Position numbers and translations under genes: made by a program. The notes under the pieces are model-generated. The model was given only the letters and a program-made list of their open reading frames with translations, did not search any database and was not told where the DNA came from. DNA of 64,000 bases from Natronococcus sp. A-GB1 (GTDB taxonomy: Archaea; Halobacteriota; Halobacteria; Halobacteriales; Natrialbaceae): NCBI RefSeq assembly GCF_029688845.1, contig NZ_JARUKW010000009.1, forward strand, positions 62,001 through 126,000, in the 5' to 3' direction. Positions 49,450 through 58,327 of this stretch are shown one piece after another. How positions within the stretch are numbered: the first letter of the stretch is position 1; every line of letters begins with the position of its first letter.

Positions 49450-50430
49450 ATGGCGGACACGACTACCGCCGTCGTTCTGGCCGGTGGCTACGCGACTCGC
49501 TTATGGCCGATCACGAGGCACCGACCGAAGATGTTGCTCCCGCTCGGCGAGACGACGGTCATCGATCGCATCTACGCCGAACTCGAGGCCCTCGATCGGA
49601 TCGAGGAGGTCTACGTGAGCACGAACGAACGGTTCGCTCCCGACTTCGAGGCTCACCTCGAGGACAGGCCGTACGACAAACCGCGTCTGTCCGTCGAGGA
49701 GACCGAACGCGAAGACGAGAAACTCGGCGTCGTCGGCGCGCTCGCCCAGTTGATCGATCGCGAAGGACTCGACGACGACCTGCTGGTGATCGCGGGCGAC
49801 AATCTCTTTAATTTCGCACTCGAAGAGTTCTTCGAGTACTTCGACCGACGCGAGGGCCCGGCGATCGCGGCCTACGACGTCGGCTCACGGGAGCGGGCCA
49901 CGTCGTACGGTGTGCTCGAACTGGACGACGAGCGCGTCGTCGGCTTTCAGGAGAAACCGGACGAACCGGAGAGTTCGCTCGTCTCGATCGGCTGCTACGC
50001 GTTCCCCGGTGAGATGCTGTCCCTGTTCGATCCCTATCTCGAAGGGGGAAACGACCCGGACGAGCCGGGCTGGTTCGTCCAGTGGCTCCAGGACCGCGAA
50101 CCCACCTACGCATACACGTTCGACGGTGCGTGGTACGACATCGGAACCAGGAGGAGCTACCTCGACGCCGTCTCCTGGCACCTCGACGGCGACTCCCACG
50201 TCGCCGAGTCGGCGACCGTTCGGGATGGCAGTGTCGGCGACGACGTCCACGTAATGGCGGACGCGACCCTCGTCGACGCCGACGTCGAACGCTCGGTTAT
50301 CTTCCCGGCAGCGCATCTCGGATCGACGACTGTTCGCGACTCGATCGTCGACGAAGAAGCCAGAATCAGCGGCTTCGACCTCGAGTGCGCCCTTATCGGA
50401 GCCCACTCCCGGATCCCGGACGACCGGTGA
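49450..50430 (+). CDS. Sugar-1-phosphate nucleotidyltransferase
   Basis: 326 residues. The NDP-sugar pyrophosphorylase signature LAGGYATRLWPITRHRPKM ends with PLGETTVIDR (about 9-38); IAGDNLFNFALEEFFEYFD and VGFQEKPDEPESSLVS, GCYAFPGEML and FDGAWYDIGTRRSYLDAV are typical of the catalytic core. The C-terminal 80 residues show a left-handed beta-helix-like repeat (VAESATVRDGSVGDDVHVMA). It would make NDP-glucose from glucose 1-phosphate; the neighbouring TreT-like gene uses NDP-glucose, so a trehalose role is plausible but the nucleotide is unknown. Only one base separates it from the PGK stop. Confidence 0.92.
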   Translation: MADTTTAVVLAGGYATRLWPITRHRPKMLLPLGETTVIDRIYAELEALDRIEEVYVSTNERFAPDFEAHLEDRPYDKPRLSVEETEREDEKLGVVGALAQLIDREGLDDDLLVIAGDNLFNFALEEFFEYFDRREGPAIAAYDVGSRERATSYGVLELDDERVVGFQEKPDEPESSLVSIGCYAFPGEMLSLFDPYLEGGNDPDEPGWFVQWLQDREPTYAYTFDGAWYDIGTRRSYLDAVSWHLDGDSHVAESATVRDGSVGDDVHVMADATLVDADVERSVIFPAAHLGSTTVRDSIVDEEARISGFDLECALIGAHSRIPDDR

Positions 50431-50453
50431 GACGAGGCCGGTTCCTTACGTTG

Positions 50454-50607
50454 GTAGCTCACCGAACCGCTGTCGCCGTCGGCAGATCCACCTCGTCGCC
50501 CAGCGGATCCGGCCGCGTCGACAGAAGTCGTCGGTGAAACAGGTCACTGCGTCGTTCCACTTGATGCGACCGGTCGTGTGGCCGATCAGCGCACCCACCG
50601 TCTGGAT
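50454..50607 (-). pseudogene. Decayed partial copy of the protease-like gene at 50985-52157
   Basis: These about 150 bases align with 51123-51277 at roughly 80 percent identity by eye, with small indels. Translated on the minus strand, pieces read GHTTGRIKWNDAVTCFTDDF, CRRGRIRW, then in other frames GDEVDL and GDSGSVSY, the same order as GHTTGRVQGFDAVTCFTDDF, CRRGQIRW, GEMDL, GDSGSASYY in the intact gene. At least two frameshifts are present. It is a remnant of a duplicated paralogue. Bases 50608-50713 hold no further recognisable gene. Confidence 0.7.
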
Positions 50608-50713
50608 CTGGCGACGGGATCGGCGACAGCACCTCGACTCGAGTTTCGTCCTCGAGGCCGTCGTGCCGTGGCCGGGAGCGGGACCGATCGAGACAGGCTG
50701 TCTCGCATTGCAG

Positions 50714-50983
50714 TTACGACCCTGAGGTCGACCCGCCCCACCAGGCGGTGAACTGGACGTAGAGTCCGACCCCGCCGAGCAGGAGGACGTAGAACAGCCA
50801 CCGCGGCCAGTTCGTCGAGAGAAACAGCAGCGTCAGAAACAGGACCCAGAGCCCGACGACGAGCGCGTCGGCGAGGACGCGGGTCCCGACGCCGATGGCT
50901 GCCGCGAGGGTGGCGACGGCGCGGCGCAGTCGGGAGGGGTGATCGTCGGACATCCGGGATCCGTGCGTAGTATCGCGTTCCAT
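50714..50983 (-). CDS. Small membrane protein coupled to the protease-like gene
   Basis: 89 residues with two predicted helices (about 42-61 and 67-83, VLFLTLLFLSTNWPRWLFYV then LLLGGVGLYVQF). The ATG at 50983 lies one base after the TGA of the upstream trypsin-like gene (TGA-T-ATG), which indicates translational coupling; a later Met at 50953 is possible. It could be the membrane anchor or partner of the secreted protein. No known family. Confidence 0.68.
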   Translation of the reverse strand: MERDTTHGSRMSDDHPSRLRRAVATLAAAIGVGTRVLADALVVGLWVLFLTLLFLSTNWPRWLFYVLLLGGVGLYVQFTAWWGGSTSGS

Positions 50984-50984
50984 A

Positions 50985-52157
50985 TCAGAAGTGATAACCG
51001 TACCGTTCGGTGACGCGATAGGCGGCGACCCCCCAGACGTAGCTCTGGCCGGGCCACCAGGTGCGGGCGTTGTTGAACCCCGCAACGAGAACGTCCTCCT
51101 CGTTACCGTCGGGATCGTCGTAGTAGCTGGCCGAGCCGCTGTCGCCGTCGGTCAGGTCCATCTCGCCGCCCCAGCGGATCTGGCCCCGCCGACAGAAGTC
51201 GTCGGTGAAACAAGTTACCGCGTCGAACCCCTGAACCCGGCCGGTCGTATGGCCCGTCAGCGCGCCGACCTTCTCGAGGCGTTCGTCCCGTGCGATGAGG
51301 TCGGCGAGGCCCCAGCGCGTCAGCTGACCGCGCACGCGGACCGGCTCCGGGGCGTCGATCCACATCGACGGGGCGAGGCTCCCGTTCGGTTCAATAGCGG
51401 CGACGTCCTCGACAGGATAGGCGTGTCTGACCGGCCCGAGATCGACGGGTTCCTCCGCCGAGATCGGAAGCGAGAGCAACGCGCCGTCGACCTCGTCCTG
51501 TTCCTCGAAGGCGTGTTCGGCCGTGACGAAGTACCGCTGCTGCGTTTCGGGGTCGAACATGGCCGGCCCGAGCGTCGCGAGACTCGAGGGCGTCTCGCAG
51601 GCGATTCCGGCGGGGATCTGACTCGAAGTAAGCGATTCGGCCATCCGCGGCTCGTAGCGGTCGGAATCGTCCTCGACCGCGTCGACGTCGACGATCTCCC
51701 GGACGTTTAGGGAAACGCCCTCGGAGAGGTTGCCGACCGCGTCCCGGATCGAACCGAGATCGCTAGAGACGCCGACGGAGACCGCCGCACCGCCGTCGTC
51801 GTAGGGCTCGGGGACGACCGCGCTGCCGAGGTATCCGGTGAAAGCAGCCCGCGAGAGGCGGTCGTTCAATTCGATCGCACTCTCGACGGCGGCGTACCAG
51901 TCGGCGGGAACGTACTCCGTGCGTTCCTCGAGCGACCAGGGGTCGTCGGGGTCGCTCCGGACGAGCGCGGTGACGACCGGGACCTCGCCGTCGTCGGCCG
52001 CGAGGAAGTCCTCGACGCCGAGAAAGTGGGCCATACCGAGGGCGTACCCGCCGGTAGCGAGGGTTCGGAAGAACTCGCGGCGGCTCATCCCTTCCTGTAC
52101 GTGGTCGCGAATCCTCGCGAGTCGATCTGCGGAGCGGGAAGCGGTCGCATCGGACAT
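50985..52157 (-). CDS. Tat-exported trypsin-like protein
   Basis: 390 residues. A Tat motif MSRREFFRTLATGG at about 24-37 is preceded by a charged 23-residue extension and followed by a hydrophobic stretch (YALGMAHFLGVEDFLAADD). The C-terminal region shows a chymotrypsin-like order: FVTAEHAFEE, where TAEH resembles the catalytic-His TAAH motif, then acidic positions, then DLTDGDSGSASYY, where GDSGS matches the catalytic serine motif. Four cysteines (CETPSS, CFTDDFC) may form disulphides. It would be an exported protease or protease-fold protein. A decayed copy lies downstream (50454-50607) and a small membrane gene is coupled to it. Confidence 0.8.
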   Translation of the reverse strand: MSDATASRSADRLARIRDHVQEGMSRREFFRTLATGGYALGMAHFLGVEDFLAADDGEVPVVTALVRSDPDDPWSLEERTEYVPADWYAAVESAIELNDRLSRAAFTGYLGSAVVPEPYDDGGAAVSVGVSSDLGSIRDAVGNLSEGVSLNVREIVDVDAVEDDSDRYEPRMAESLTSSQIPAGIACETPSSLATLGPAMFDPETQQRYFVTAEHAFEEQDEVDGALLSLPISAEEPVDLGPVRHAYPVEDVAAIEPNGSLAPSMWIDAPEPVRVRGQLTRWGLADLIARDERLEKVGALTGHTTGRVQGFDAVTCFTDDFCRRGQIRWGGEMDLTDGDSGSASYYDDPDGNEEDVLVAGFNNARTWWPGQSYVWGVAAYRVTERYGYHF

Positions 52158-52407
52158 ACTACTGATCTCTCGAGTCTGGCTCTACGGTGTACGCCACGGG
52201 CTGTCATAGCTAATCGTCACGTACACCCGTGGGATCGGAATCTACTACGGGTTTGGGCGATTTAGAAGATACCGATTCTGCCTGCAGGTGCTATTTCCGT
52301 TTCGAGACCTGACAGTCACCGAAACCGGCGTTTCGACGGGACGATCAGTCGAACCTCGGCGCCGGCGAGTGAAAACGGTTTTGAGACCCCCCGTCGCAAT
52401 TTTTGTC

Positions 52408-54186
52408 ATGAAAGTTCGTATCGCTGCGACCGCGTCCGACGACGAGGCGGCCGCGATCGCGGCCGCGCTGGCCGAACACGTTGGGAGCAACGTCGAGGTG
52501 TACGTCGGCGACGGAGACGAGCCAGCGGCGACCCACGAGGAGCCGTCCGAACCCGAGTCGACGGCGGATCGATCGGCGGACGACCGGTCCGCCGAGTCGC
52601 TCGGCCCGACCGACCGCGAGGAACTGCTGTGGGAAGAAATCGAGGACATCCTCGAGGGTGGCCCGAAGAAGTACCGCGAACAGCTCGAGGACGGCGAGAA
52701 GCTGTTCGTCCGGGACCGCCTCGACCTGTGGTTCGGCGGGGACGACGGCGACCTGCTGTTCGAGGACGGGAAGTTCGCGGCGTTCGACGACTGGCACCCC
52801 CGCGGAGCCGATGCGGACGAGGAGACCGACGACCGACTTCCGGCCGACGGGCTCATCACTGGCGCCGCGGAGTTCGAGGACAGGGACGTCCACTTCATGG
52901 CCAACGACTACACCGTCAAGCGCGGCAGCATGGCGGCCAAGGGCGTCGAGAAGTTCCTCCGGATGCAACAGCGGGCGCTGAAGACGGGCAAGCCGGTACT
53001 GTACCTGATGGACTCCTCCGGGGGGCGGATCGATCAGCAGACGGGCTTTTTCGCCAACCGCGAGGGGATCGGGAAGTACTACTACAACCACTCGATGCTC
53101 TCCGGTCGTGTGCCCCAGATCTGCGTGCTCTACGGCCCCTGTATCGCCGGGGCCGCCTACACGCCCGTCTTCGCCGACTTCACGGTCATGGTCGAGGAGA
53201 TGTCCGCGATGGCGATCGCCTCTCCGCGGATGGTCCAGATGGTGACTGGTGAGGACATCAGCATGCAGGACCTCGGCGGCCCGCGGGTCCACGCCGCCGA
53301 ATCCGGCTCCGCGGACCTCGTTGCGCGCGACGAGGAACACGCCCGCGAACTCGTCGCCCAGCTGATCACGTACCTCCCCGACAGCGCCGATGAGAAGCCA
53401 CCGAAACAGGAGCCGAAGCCGCCGGCCGCCTCGCCGGAGGGGATCGACGCGATCGTTCCCCAGGAACCGAACAAGGGGTACGACATGACCGACGTCATCG
53501 ATCGGGTCGTCGACGACGGCTCCTACTTCGAGTTACGGCCCGACTACGGCGAGGAGATTATCACGGCGTACGCCCGAATCGATGGCCAACCCATCGGGAT
53601 CGTCGCGAACCAGCCGGCCCACCGCGCCGGCGCGATCTTCCCCGACGCCGCCGAGAAGGCCGCCGAGTTCATCTGGAAGTCCGACGCCTTCGATATCCCC
53701 CTGCTCTACCTCTGTGACACGCCCGGCTTCATGGCCGGCTCGCAGGTCGAGAAAGACGGCATCCTCGAACAGGGCAAGAAGATGATCTACGCGACCTCCT
53801 CGGCGACGGTGCCCAAGCAGACGGTGGTCGTCCGCAAGGCCTACGGCGCCGGCATCTACGCGATGGGCGGGCCCGCCTACGACCCCGAGAGCGTCATCGG
53901 CCTCCCCTCCGGCGAGATCGCCATCATGGGCCCCGAGGCCGCGATCAACGCCGTCTACGCGCGCAAGCTCTCCGAGATCGACGACCCCGAGGAGCGCGAA
54001 CGCCACGAGCAGGAGCTGCGCGAGGAGTACCGCGAGGATATCGACGTCCACCGGATGGCCAGCGAGGTCGTCATCGACGAGATCGTTCCCCCGAGCACGC
54101 TTCGCGAGGAGCTGTCGGCCCGCTTCGCGTTCTACGAGGGCCTCGAGAAGGAGCTGCCGGACAAGAAACACGGTACTATCCTCTAG
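52408..54186 (+). CDS. Acyl-CoA carboxylase carboxyltransferase with epsilon-like N-terminus
   Basis: 592 residues. Residues about 85-592 are a standard acyl-CoA carboxylase beta subunit (PccB type): LDLWFGGDDGDLLFED, MANDYTVKRGSMAAKGVEKF, LMDSSGGRIDQQTGFFANRE, LYGPCIAGAAYTPVFADF, then DGSYFELRPDYGEEIITAYA, GSQVEKDGILEQGKKMIYAT and ASEVVIDEIVPPSTLREEL, transferring the carboxyl group from biotin to propionyl/acetyl-CoA. The first 35 residues, MKVRIAATASDDEAAAIAAA, resemble the small epsilon-type subunit of actinobacterial carboxylases, with an acidic linker after it. The biotin carboxylase subunit is not in the window. ATG 52408 is preceded by AATTTTTG. Confidence 0.92.
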   Translation: MKVRIAATASDDEAAAIAAALAEHVGSNVEVYVGDGDEPAATHEEPSEPESTADRSADDRSAESLGPTDREELLWEEIEDILEGGPKKYREQLEDGEKLFVRDRLDLWFGGDDGDLLFEDGKFAAFDDWHPRGADADEETDDRLPADGLITGAAEFEDRDVHFMANDYTVKRGSMAAKGVEKFLRMQQRALKTGKPVLYLMDSSGGRIDQQTGFFANREGIGKYYYNHSMLSGRVPQICVLYGPCIAGAAYTPVFADFTVMVEEMSAMAIASPRMVQMVTGEDISMQDLGGPRVHAAESGSADLVARDEEHARELVAQLITYLPDSADEKPPKQEPKPPAASPEGIDAIVPQEPNKGYDMTDVIDRVVDDGSYFELRPDYGEEIITAYARIDGQPIGIVANQPAHRAGAIFPDAAEKAAEFIWKSDAFDIPLLYLCDTPGFMAGSQVEKDGILEQGKKMIYATSSATVPKQTVVVRKAYGAGIYAMGGPAYDPESVIGLPSGEIAIMGPEAAINAVYARKLSEIDDPEERERHEQELREEYREDIDVHRMASEVVIDEIVPPSTLREELSARFAFYEGLEKELPDKKHGTIL

Positions 54187-54316
54187 TTCGGCTATCGGGA
54201 ACCGTTTAGCAGCCACCTATCCGGCCGCTATCGCTCCCATAACAAAACCGCTCCTCGTCGAGGTGAGCAGTGCGCTCCCGAGGGCGGCCGCCGGTTCGAC
54301 TCCGGCGGGGAGACTT

Positions 54317-54667
54317 ATGAGTTTCGACGAGGGGTACACCTCGAGACGGCTTCCCGGCGAGCTGACGCCGCAGACGCTCGAGCGCGCGCTCTGGATCCTC
54401 GTCGCCCTCTCGCTGGTCGGCGACGTCGTCACGACGTTCGTCGGCCTCCAGCTCGGGTTGGCCGAGTCGAACCCGATCGCCAGGAACGTGATCTATAGCT
54501 ACGGGCTCGCTGGAATGCTCGCGATGAAGGGCGCCGCCGTCGGCGTCGGCCTGGCCTGTCGGCCCCTCCTTCCACAGGTGTATCGGGTGATCGTCCCCGC
54601 CGGCCTCGCGATCCCCTGGACCATCGCGGTCGGGATCAACCTCTACATGATATCGCAGGTCGTCTGA
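54317..54667 (+). CDS. Four-helix membrane protein (DUF5658-like)
   Basis: 116 residues with three or four predicted helices. RALWILVALSLVGDVVTTFV, then LAESNPIARNVIYSYGLAG and LAMKGAAVGVGLACRPL resemble the small DUF5658 membrane family, where an Asp and an Asn-Pro are conserved in the first two segments. ATG 54317 is chosen because it begins 12 codons before the conserved region; a longer frame has no support. Function unknown. Confidence 0.72.
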   Translation: MSFDEGYTSRRLPGELTPQTLERALWILVALSLVGDVVTTFVGLQLGLAESNPIARNVIYSYGLAGMLAMKGAAVGVGLACRPLLPQVYRVIVPAGLAIPWTIAVGINLYMISQVV

Positions 54668-54681
54668 GTGCCTAAGAGGGG

Positions 54682-55302
54682 CTACCGGCGCTCGTCGCCG
54701 TTTCGCTCCTCGAGGGCGACCCGCCAGTCCCGAACCGCGTCCCTGATCGCGGTCCACTGTGCCCGTGTCCCGGGAATTCCAGCCCTTCCGGACCCGTCCG
54801 CCGCGCGCTCGAGTTCGGCGCGAACCTCGAGCGGAGCGTCGACGGAGCGAAACGCGAGCGTCGACCCGCTCGCGGTCTCGATCGAGACCGTTCCGGCGTC
54901 GATCACCGTCTCGAGGGCGCCCTGCGTGACGGTCGTGTTCTGGACCTGCTCGAGGCCGACCGTTCGCACCGAGACGCCGACCACGCCGCGTCTGATCGCC
55001 AGCCGGTGGTCGGTGATCACGAACTCCGTTCTCGCGAGTCGAACGTAGGGCCACACCGGGATCGCCGCGAGTATCGGGATCCAGCCTAGTGCCAGAACCG
55101 TGAGGAACTCGAGGACGACGCCGGCCGCGATCGCGGCCATGGCGAAGACCGTGCCGGCCAGCCACGGGTAGACGGTCTGGATTCGGGGCCGACCCCGCCA
55201 GCGAAGCCGTTCGTCCGACTCGAGGGCCAGCCAGGATGCGACCCCGTTCCGATCGGTCGGCTCGGCGGAGTCGGTCGAAGAACGACTCGTCGTGGCCGTC
55301 AT
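54682..55302 (-). CDS. PH-domain (bPH2/YdbT-like) membrane protein
   Basis: 206 residues. Two adjacent hydrophobic helices (about 46-66 and 68-84) are followed by a bPH2 domain: RTEFVITDHRLAIRRGVVGV, RTVGLEQVQNTTVTQGALET and AGTVSIETASGSTLAFRSVD. The C-terminus is charged. It overlaps the upstream PH-domain gene by 4 bases, so the two are translated together. Paired PH-domain membrane proteins occur widely in prokaryotes with unknown roles, possibly in lipid or envelope stress. Confidence 0.83.
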   Translation of the reverse strand: MTATTSRSSTDSAEPTDRNGVASWLALESDERLRWRGRPRIQTVYPWLAGTVFAMAAIAAGVVLEFLTVLALGWIPILAAIPVWPYVRLARTEFVITDHRLAIRRGVVGVSVRTVGLEQVQNTTVTQGALETVIDAGTVSIETASGSTLAFRSVDAPLEVRAELERAADGSGRAGIPGTRAQWTAIRDAVRDWRVALEERNGDERR

Positions 55303-56150
55303 CGTCGGTTCCGATCGTCGTCGTCGGATCCGTTCCTCGAGGGGTCGTCCTCGAGCGGACGGTCATTGAACGACGGATCATCACCCTCGAGGAGTCGGTC
55401 GTCGGACGGCTCGCCGTCGAACGGGCTCTCATCCGTCGGGCTTGTGTCGTCCGTCGGCGGCTGTCGCCTGCGAACGGGCTCCCGCCGATCCGGTTCGGGT
55501 TCGGTCCTGGATTCGAATGCAGGCTTCGACTCGGCTTCGCGTCCGGCGTCCGAGTCGGGCTCGAGCAACCCTTCGCCGTCGATATCCGATATTTCGTCGT
55601 CGATATCCGGCATCTCGCCGCGGTCGTCCGACTCCTCGACGGCCGCACGGATCGCCCGTAGCTCGGTGAGGATCTCCTCGAGGACATCGCCCTCCCCCTG
55701 ACCCGGGTCGCGGTGACGGCCGACCTGCTCGCTGATCCGCTGTTGGACCGTTCGGGGCTCCGGAACGGACCGGAACGCCATCTCGACGCCCGCGCCGCCG
55801 GCTGTCGTGAGTTCGACGGTCCCGTAGCCGAAGGTCGAGCCGAGCGCGGACTGGCTGTAGGAGATGTCCTGGACCTTCTCGTGGTCGATCCGTTTGACGT
55901 CCCGGGAGAGTACACCCGTCTTCCGGTAGACGGCGCTGTCGGTGATCACGTAAACGGTGTTACTGATCCGAAGGTACTCGCCGACGATGAGCAGGATCCC
56001 AATCAGCACGATCGAGAGCGGGATCCCGATCGCCAGCGTCGGCAGCAGCGTCCGACGGTCGGGGCCGCCGACCCAGACGATCTCCTCGTCGTCCTCCAGC
56101 GAGAGCCACTCGAGGTCGTGCTCGAGGGCAGCGTCACCGGAGGCCGACAT
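55299..56150 (-). CDS. PH-domain (bPH2/YdbS-like) membrane protein with acidic tail
   Basis: 283 residues. Two helices (about 37-61, LLPTLAIGIPLSIVLIGILL) precede a bPH2 domain, VYVITDSAVYRKTGVLSRDV, KRIDHEKVQDISYSQSALGS and YGTVELTTAGGAGVEMAFRS. The last 120 residues are an acidic Asp/Glu/Arg-rich, probably unstructured tail. ATG 56150 is used; GTG 56156 gives two more residues. It starts two bases after the MaoC-like stop and overlaps the next PH gene by 4 bases. Confidence 0.83.
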   Translation of the reverse strand: MSASGDAALEHDLEWLSLEDDEEIVWVGGPDRRTLLPTLAIGIPLSIVLIGILLIVGEYLRISNTVYVITDSAVYRKTGVLSRDVKRIDHEKVQDISYSQSALGSTFGYGTVELTTAGGAGVEMAFRSVPEPRTVQQRISEQVGRHRDPGQGEGDVLEEILTELRAIRAAVEESDDRGEMPDIDDEISDIDGEGLLEPDSDAGREAESKPAFESRTEPEPDRREPVRRRQPPTDDTSPTDESPFDGEPSDDRLLEGDDPSFNDRPLEDDPSRNGSDDDDRNRR

Positions 56151-56152
56151 CG

Positions 56153-56614
56153 TCACTCCGCCTCCGCGTGCTCGCGTTTCAGCGAGAGGACGGTGCGCTC
56201 GAACTCGCAGACGAGCTCGTCGTTCTGGTTGAACGCCTCGACGCGCATAGTGACGATCCCGCGCTCGCCGTCGCTGGTTTCGCGCTTGTCGGTCACCGTT
56301 GATTGGACCCGGATCGTGTCGCCGTGAAACACCGGCTGGGGGTGTTCGACGTCGTCGTAGGAGAGATTCGCGACGATCGTCCCGTCGGTCGTCTCCGGGA
56401 TCGAGACCCCGACCGCCAGCGACATCGTGTAGAGACCGTTGACCAGCCGCTCCCCGAACTCGGTGTCGCCAGCGAACTCCTCGTCTAAGTGGAGGGGCTG
56501 CTGGTTCATCGTCATGTCACAGAAGCGCTGGTTGTCGCTCTCGGAGATCGTCCGGCGGCGCTCGTGTTCGATCGTCTCTCCGACCTCGAACTCCTCGTAG
56601 TACAGTCCGGTCAT
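56153..56614 (-). CDS. MaoC-like (R)-enoyl-CoA hydratase family protein
   Basis: 153 residues starting MTGLYYEEFEVGETIEHERR. The hot-dog fold motifs are RTISESDNQRFCDMTMNQQP, then HLDEEFAGDTEFGERLVNGL with the catalytic Asp/His pair region, then FHGDTIRVQSTVTDKRET and MRVEAFNQNDELVCEFERT. The family hydrates enoyl-CoA or mesaconyl-CoA. Met 56614 fits the family start better than the long upstream extension. It is the first gene of a compact three-gene set with the PH-domain proteins (2-base spacing), an unusual association. Confidence 0.88.
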   Translation of the reverse strand: MTGLYYEEFEVGETIEHERRRTISESDNQRFCDMTMNQQPLHLDEEFAGDTEFGERLVNGLYTMSLAVGVSIPETTDGTIVANLSYDDVEHPQPVFHGDTIRVQSTVTDKRETSDGERGIVTMRVEAFNQNDELVCEFERTVLSLKREHAEAE

Positions 56615-56872
56615 GCGTTCGACCTCCACGAGACCGCACAAAAACGCGTCGGGATCTCGAGGCGTCTTTCGCGCGCTCGAGGGTAGCCCAGGTGCGATCG
56701 GACGGCTGTCGGGTGTTGGCCTCGTGGTCGCAAGTATTGTCATAATTCGTCGGGAGTGACAAGGATTATTGTTCGGCGCGGACATCGATCAGACCTGCAC
56801 TCCGGAGCCCGGGTCGACGACGAGTCGCCGATCCGTTCGAGCACTACTCCGATCGTGCACCACCGTTTCACA

Positions 56873-58147
56873 ATGACTACAGCCGAATCCACAGCGGAAC
56901 CCGAATCCGAGAGCGCCGTCGAAACCGCCCGTCGCCAGCTCGAGCGCGCCGCGGCACACCTCGAGGTCGACGAGGGCGTCGTCGAACGGCTCCGGCACCC
57001 GACCAGCGTCTACCGGGTGTCGATCCCGCTCGAGCGCGACGACGGGACGACCGAGATGTTCACCGGCTACCGCGCCTACCACGACAGCGTTCGTGGCCCG
57101 TACAAGGGCGGGCTGCGCTACCACCCCGGCGTCAGCGAAGACGAGTGCGTCGGGCTCTCGATGTGGATGACCTGGAAGTGCGCCGTGATGGATCTCCCCT
57201 TCGGCGGCGCGAAGGGTGGCGTCGTCGTTAACCCGAAGGAGCTGAGCAAAGGGGAGAAGGAGCGGCTCACCCGGCGATTCGCCGAGGAGCTCCGGCCGGT
57301 CATCGGCCCGATGAAAGATATTCCGGCCCCGGACATGGGAACCGATCCACAGACGATGGCGTGGTTCATGGACGCCTACTCGATGCAGGCCGGCGAGACG
57401 ACGCCCGGCGTCGTTACGGGGAAGCCGCCAGTTATCGGCGGTTCCAAGGGCCGCGAGAAGGCCCCCGGTCGAAGCGTCGGGATCGTCACGCGGGAGGCGA
57501 TCGACTACTACGACTGGGAGCTCGAGGAGACGACGGTCGCGGTCCAGGGGTTCGGCAGTGTCGGCGCGAACGCGGCCCGCTATCTGGACGAACGCGGCGC
57601 GACGATCGTCGCGGTCTCGGATGTCGACGGGGCGATCTACGATCCGGACGGGTTCGACACGAACGACGTCGAGGACCATGACGAGGCGCCAGGGATGGTA
57701 TCGACGTACGATGCCCCCGAGACGCTCTCGAACGCGGAGCTGCTCGAGCTCGACGTCGACGTCGTGATCCCCGCGGCGATCGGGAACGTGTTGACGGTCG
57801 AGAACGCCCGTAACGTCCAAGCTGACATGATCGTCGAGGGCGCGAACGGACCGACGACGTCGGCCGCCGACCAGGTCTTCGAGGACCAGGGCGTTCACGT
57901 GATCCCGGACATCCTCGCTAACGCCGGCGGGGTGACGGTGAGCTACTTCGAGTGGCTTCAGGACATCAACCGCCGGGCCTGGAGCTTGGAGCGGGTCCAC
58001 AAGGAGCTCGAGTCGGAGATGCTCCAGGCGTGGAACGCCGTTCGGGAGGAGTACGACGCGCGGGACGTCACCTGGCGCGACGCGACGTACCTCGTTGCAC
58101 TCTCGCGGATCGCGGACGCACACGACGCCCGCGGCCTGTGGCCGTAG
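56873..58147 (+). CDS. gdhA: Glutamate dehydrogenase (second copy)
   Basis: 424 residues with the same domains as the gene at 5022-6278: [32 protein letters not shown] with the catalytic Lys, [20 protein letters not shown], the Rossmann motif [15 protein letters not shown] (about 225-239), and [20 protein letters not shown]. The N-terminus has an acidic 15-residue extension. ATG 56873 is preferred; in-frame sequence upstream has no conservation. Where the other copy has [12 protein letters not shown] this has [12 protein letters not shown], next to the coenzyme domain; NAD versus NADP preference could differ. Confidence 0.94.
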   Translation: MTTAESTAEPESESAVETARRQLERAAAHLEVDEGVVERLRHPTSVYRVSIPLERDDGTTEMFTGYRAYHDSVRGPYKGGLRYHPGVSEDECVGLSMWMTWKCAVMDLPFGGAKGGVVVNPKELSKGEKERLTRRFAEELRPVIGPMKDIPAPDMGTDPQTMAWFMDAYSMQAGETTPGVVTGKPPVIGGSKGREKAPGRSVGIVTREAIDYYDWELEETTVAVQGFGSVGANAARYLDERGATIVAVSDVDGAIYDPDGFDTNDVEDHDEAPGMVSTYDAPETLSNAELLELDVDVVIPAAIGNVLTVENARNVQADMIVEGANGPTTSAADQVFEDQGVHVIPDILANAGGVTVSYFEWLQDINRRAWSLERVHKELESEMLQAWNAVREEYDARDVTWRDATYLVALSRIADAHDARGLWP

Positions 58148-58199
58148 TAAGGGGGTATCGTCCCCCGTCGATAATCGCGACCGTTGGGTCGGGGTCCCA

Positions 58200-58227
58200 C
58201 CCCTCGTTCAGAGTGAAACGGCTCGAG
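58200..58227 (-). repeat. Origin-recognition-box-like repeat A (downstream of orc1)
   Basis: The 28-base unit, reverse complement CTCGAGCCGTTTCACTCTGA then ACGAGGGG, differs at one base from repeats B and E. It contains the near-palindrome TTCAGAGTGAA and ends in a G-run (GGGGTGGG on the minus strand, 58194-58203). It lies between the second glutamate dehydrogenase and orc1. Confidence 0.75.
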
Positions 58228-58327
58228 AGAGCGGTGGGGCGACGGAAACGCGGAGTGGTGCCGAGACTACTGGAACGGAGAGCGACTGCGATGGGGAGCG
58301 ACGTAAGAGAGCGACTGGAACGGAAAG

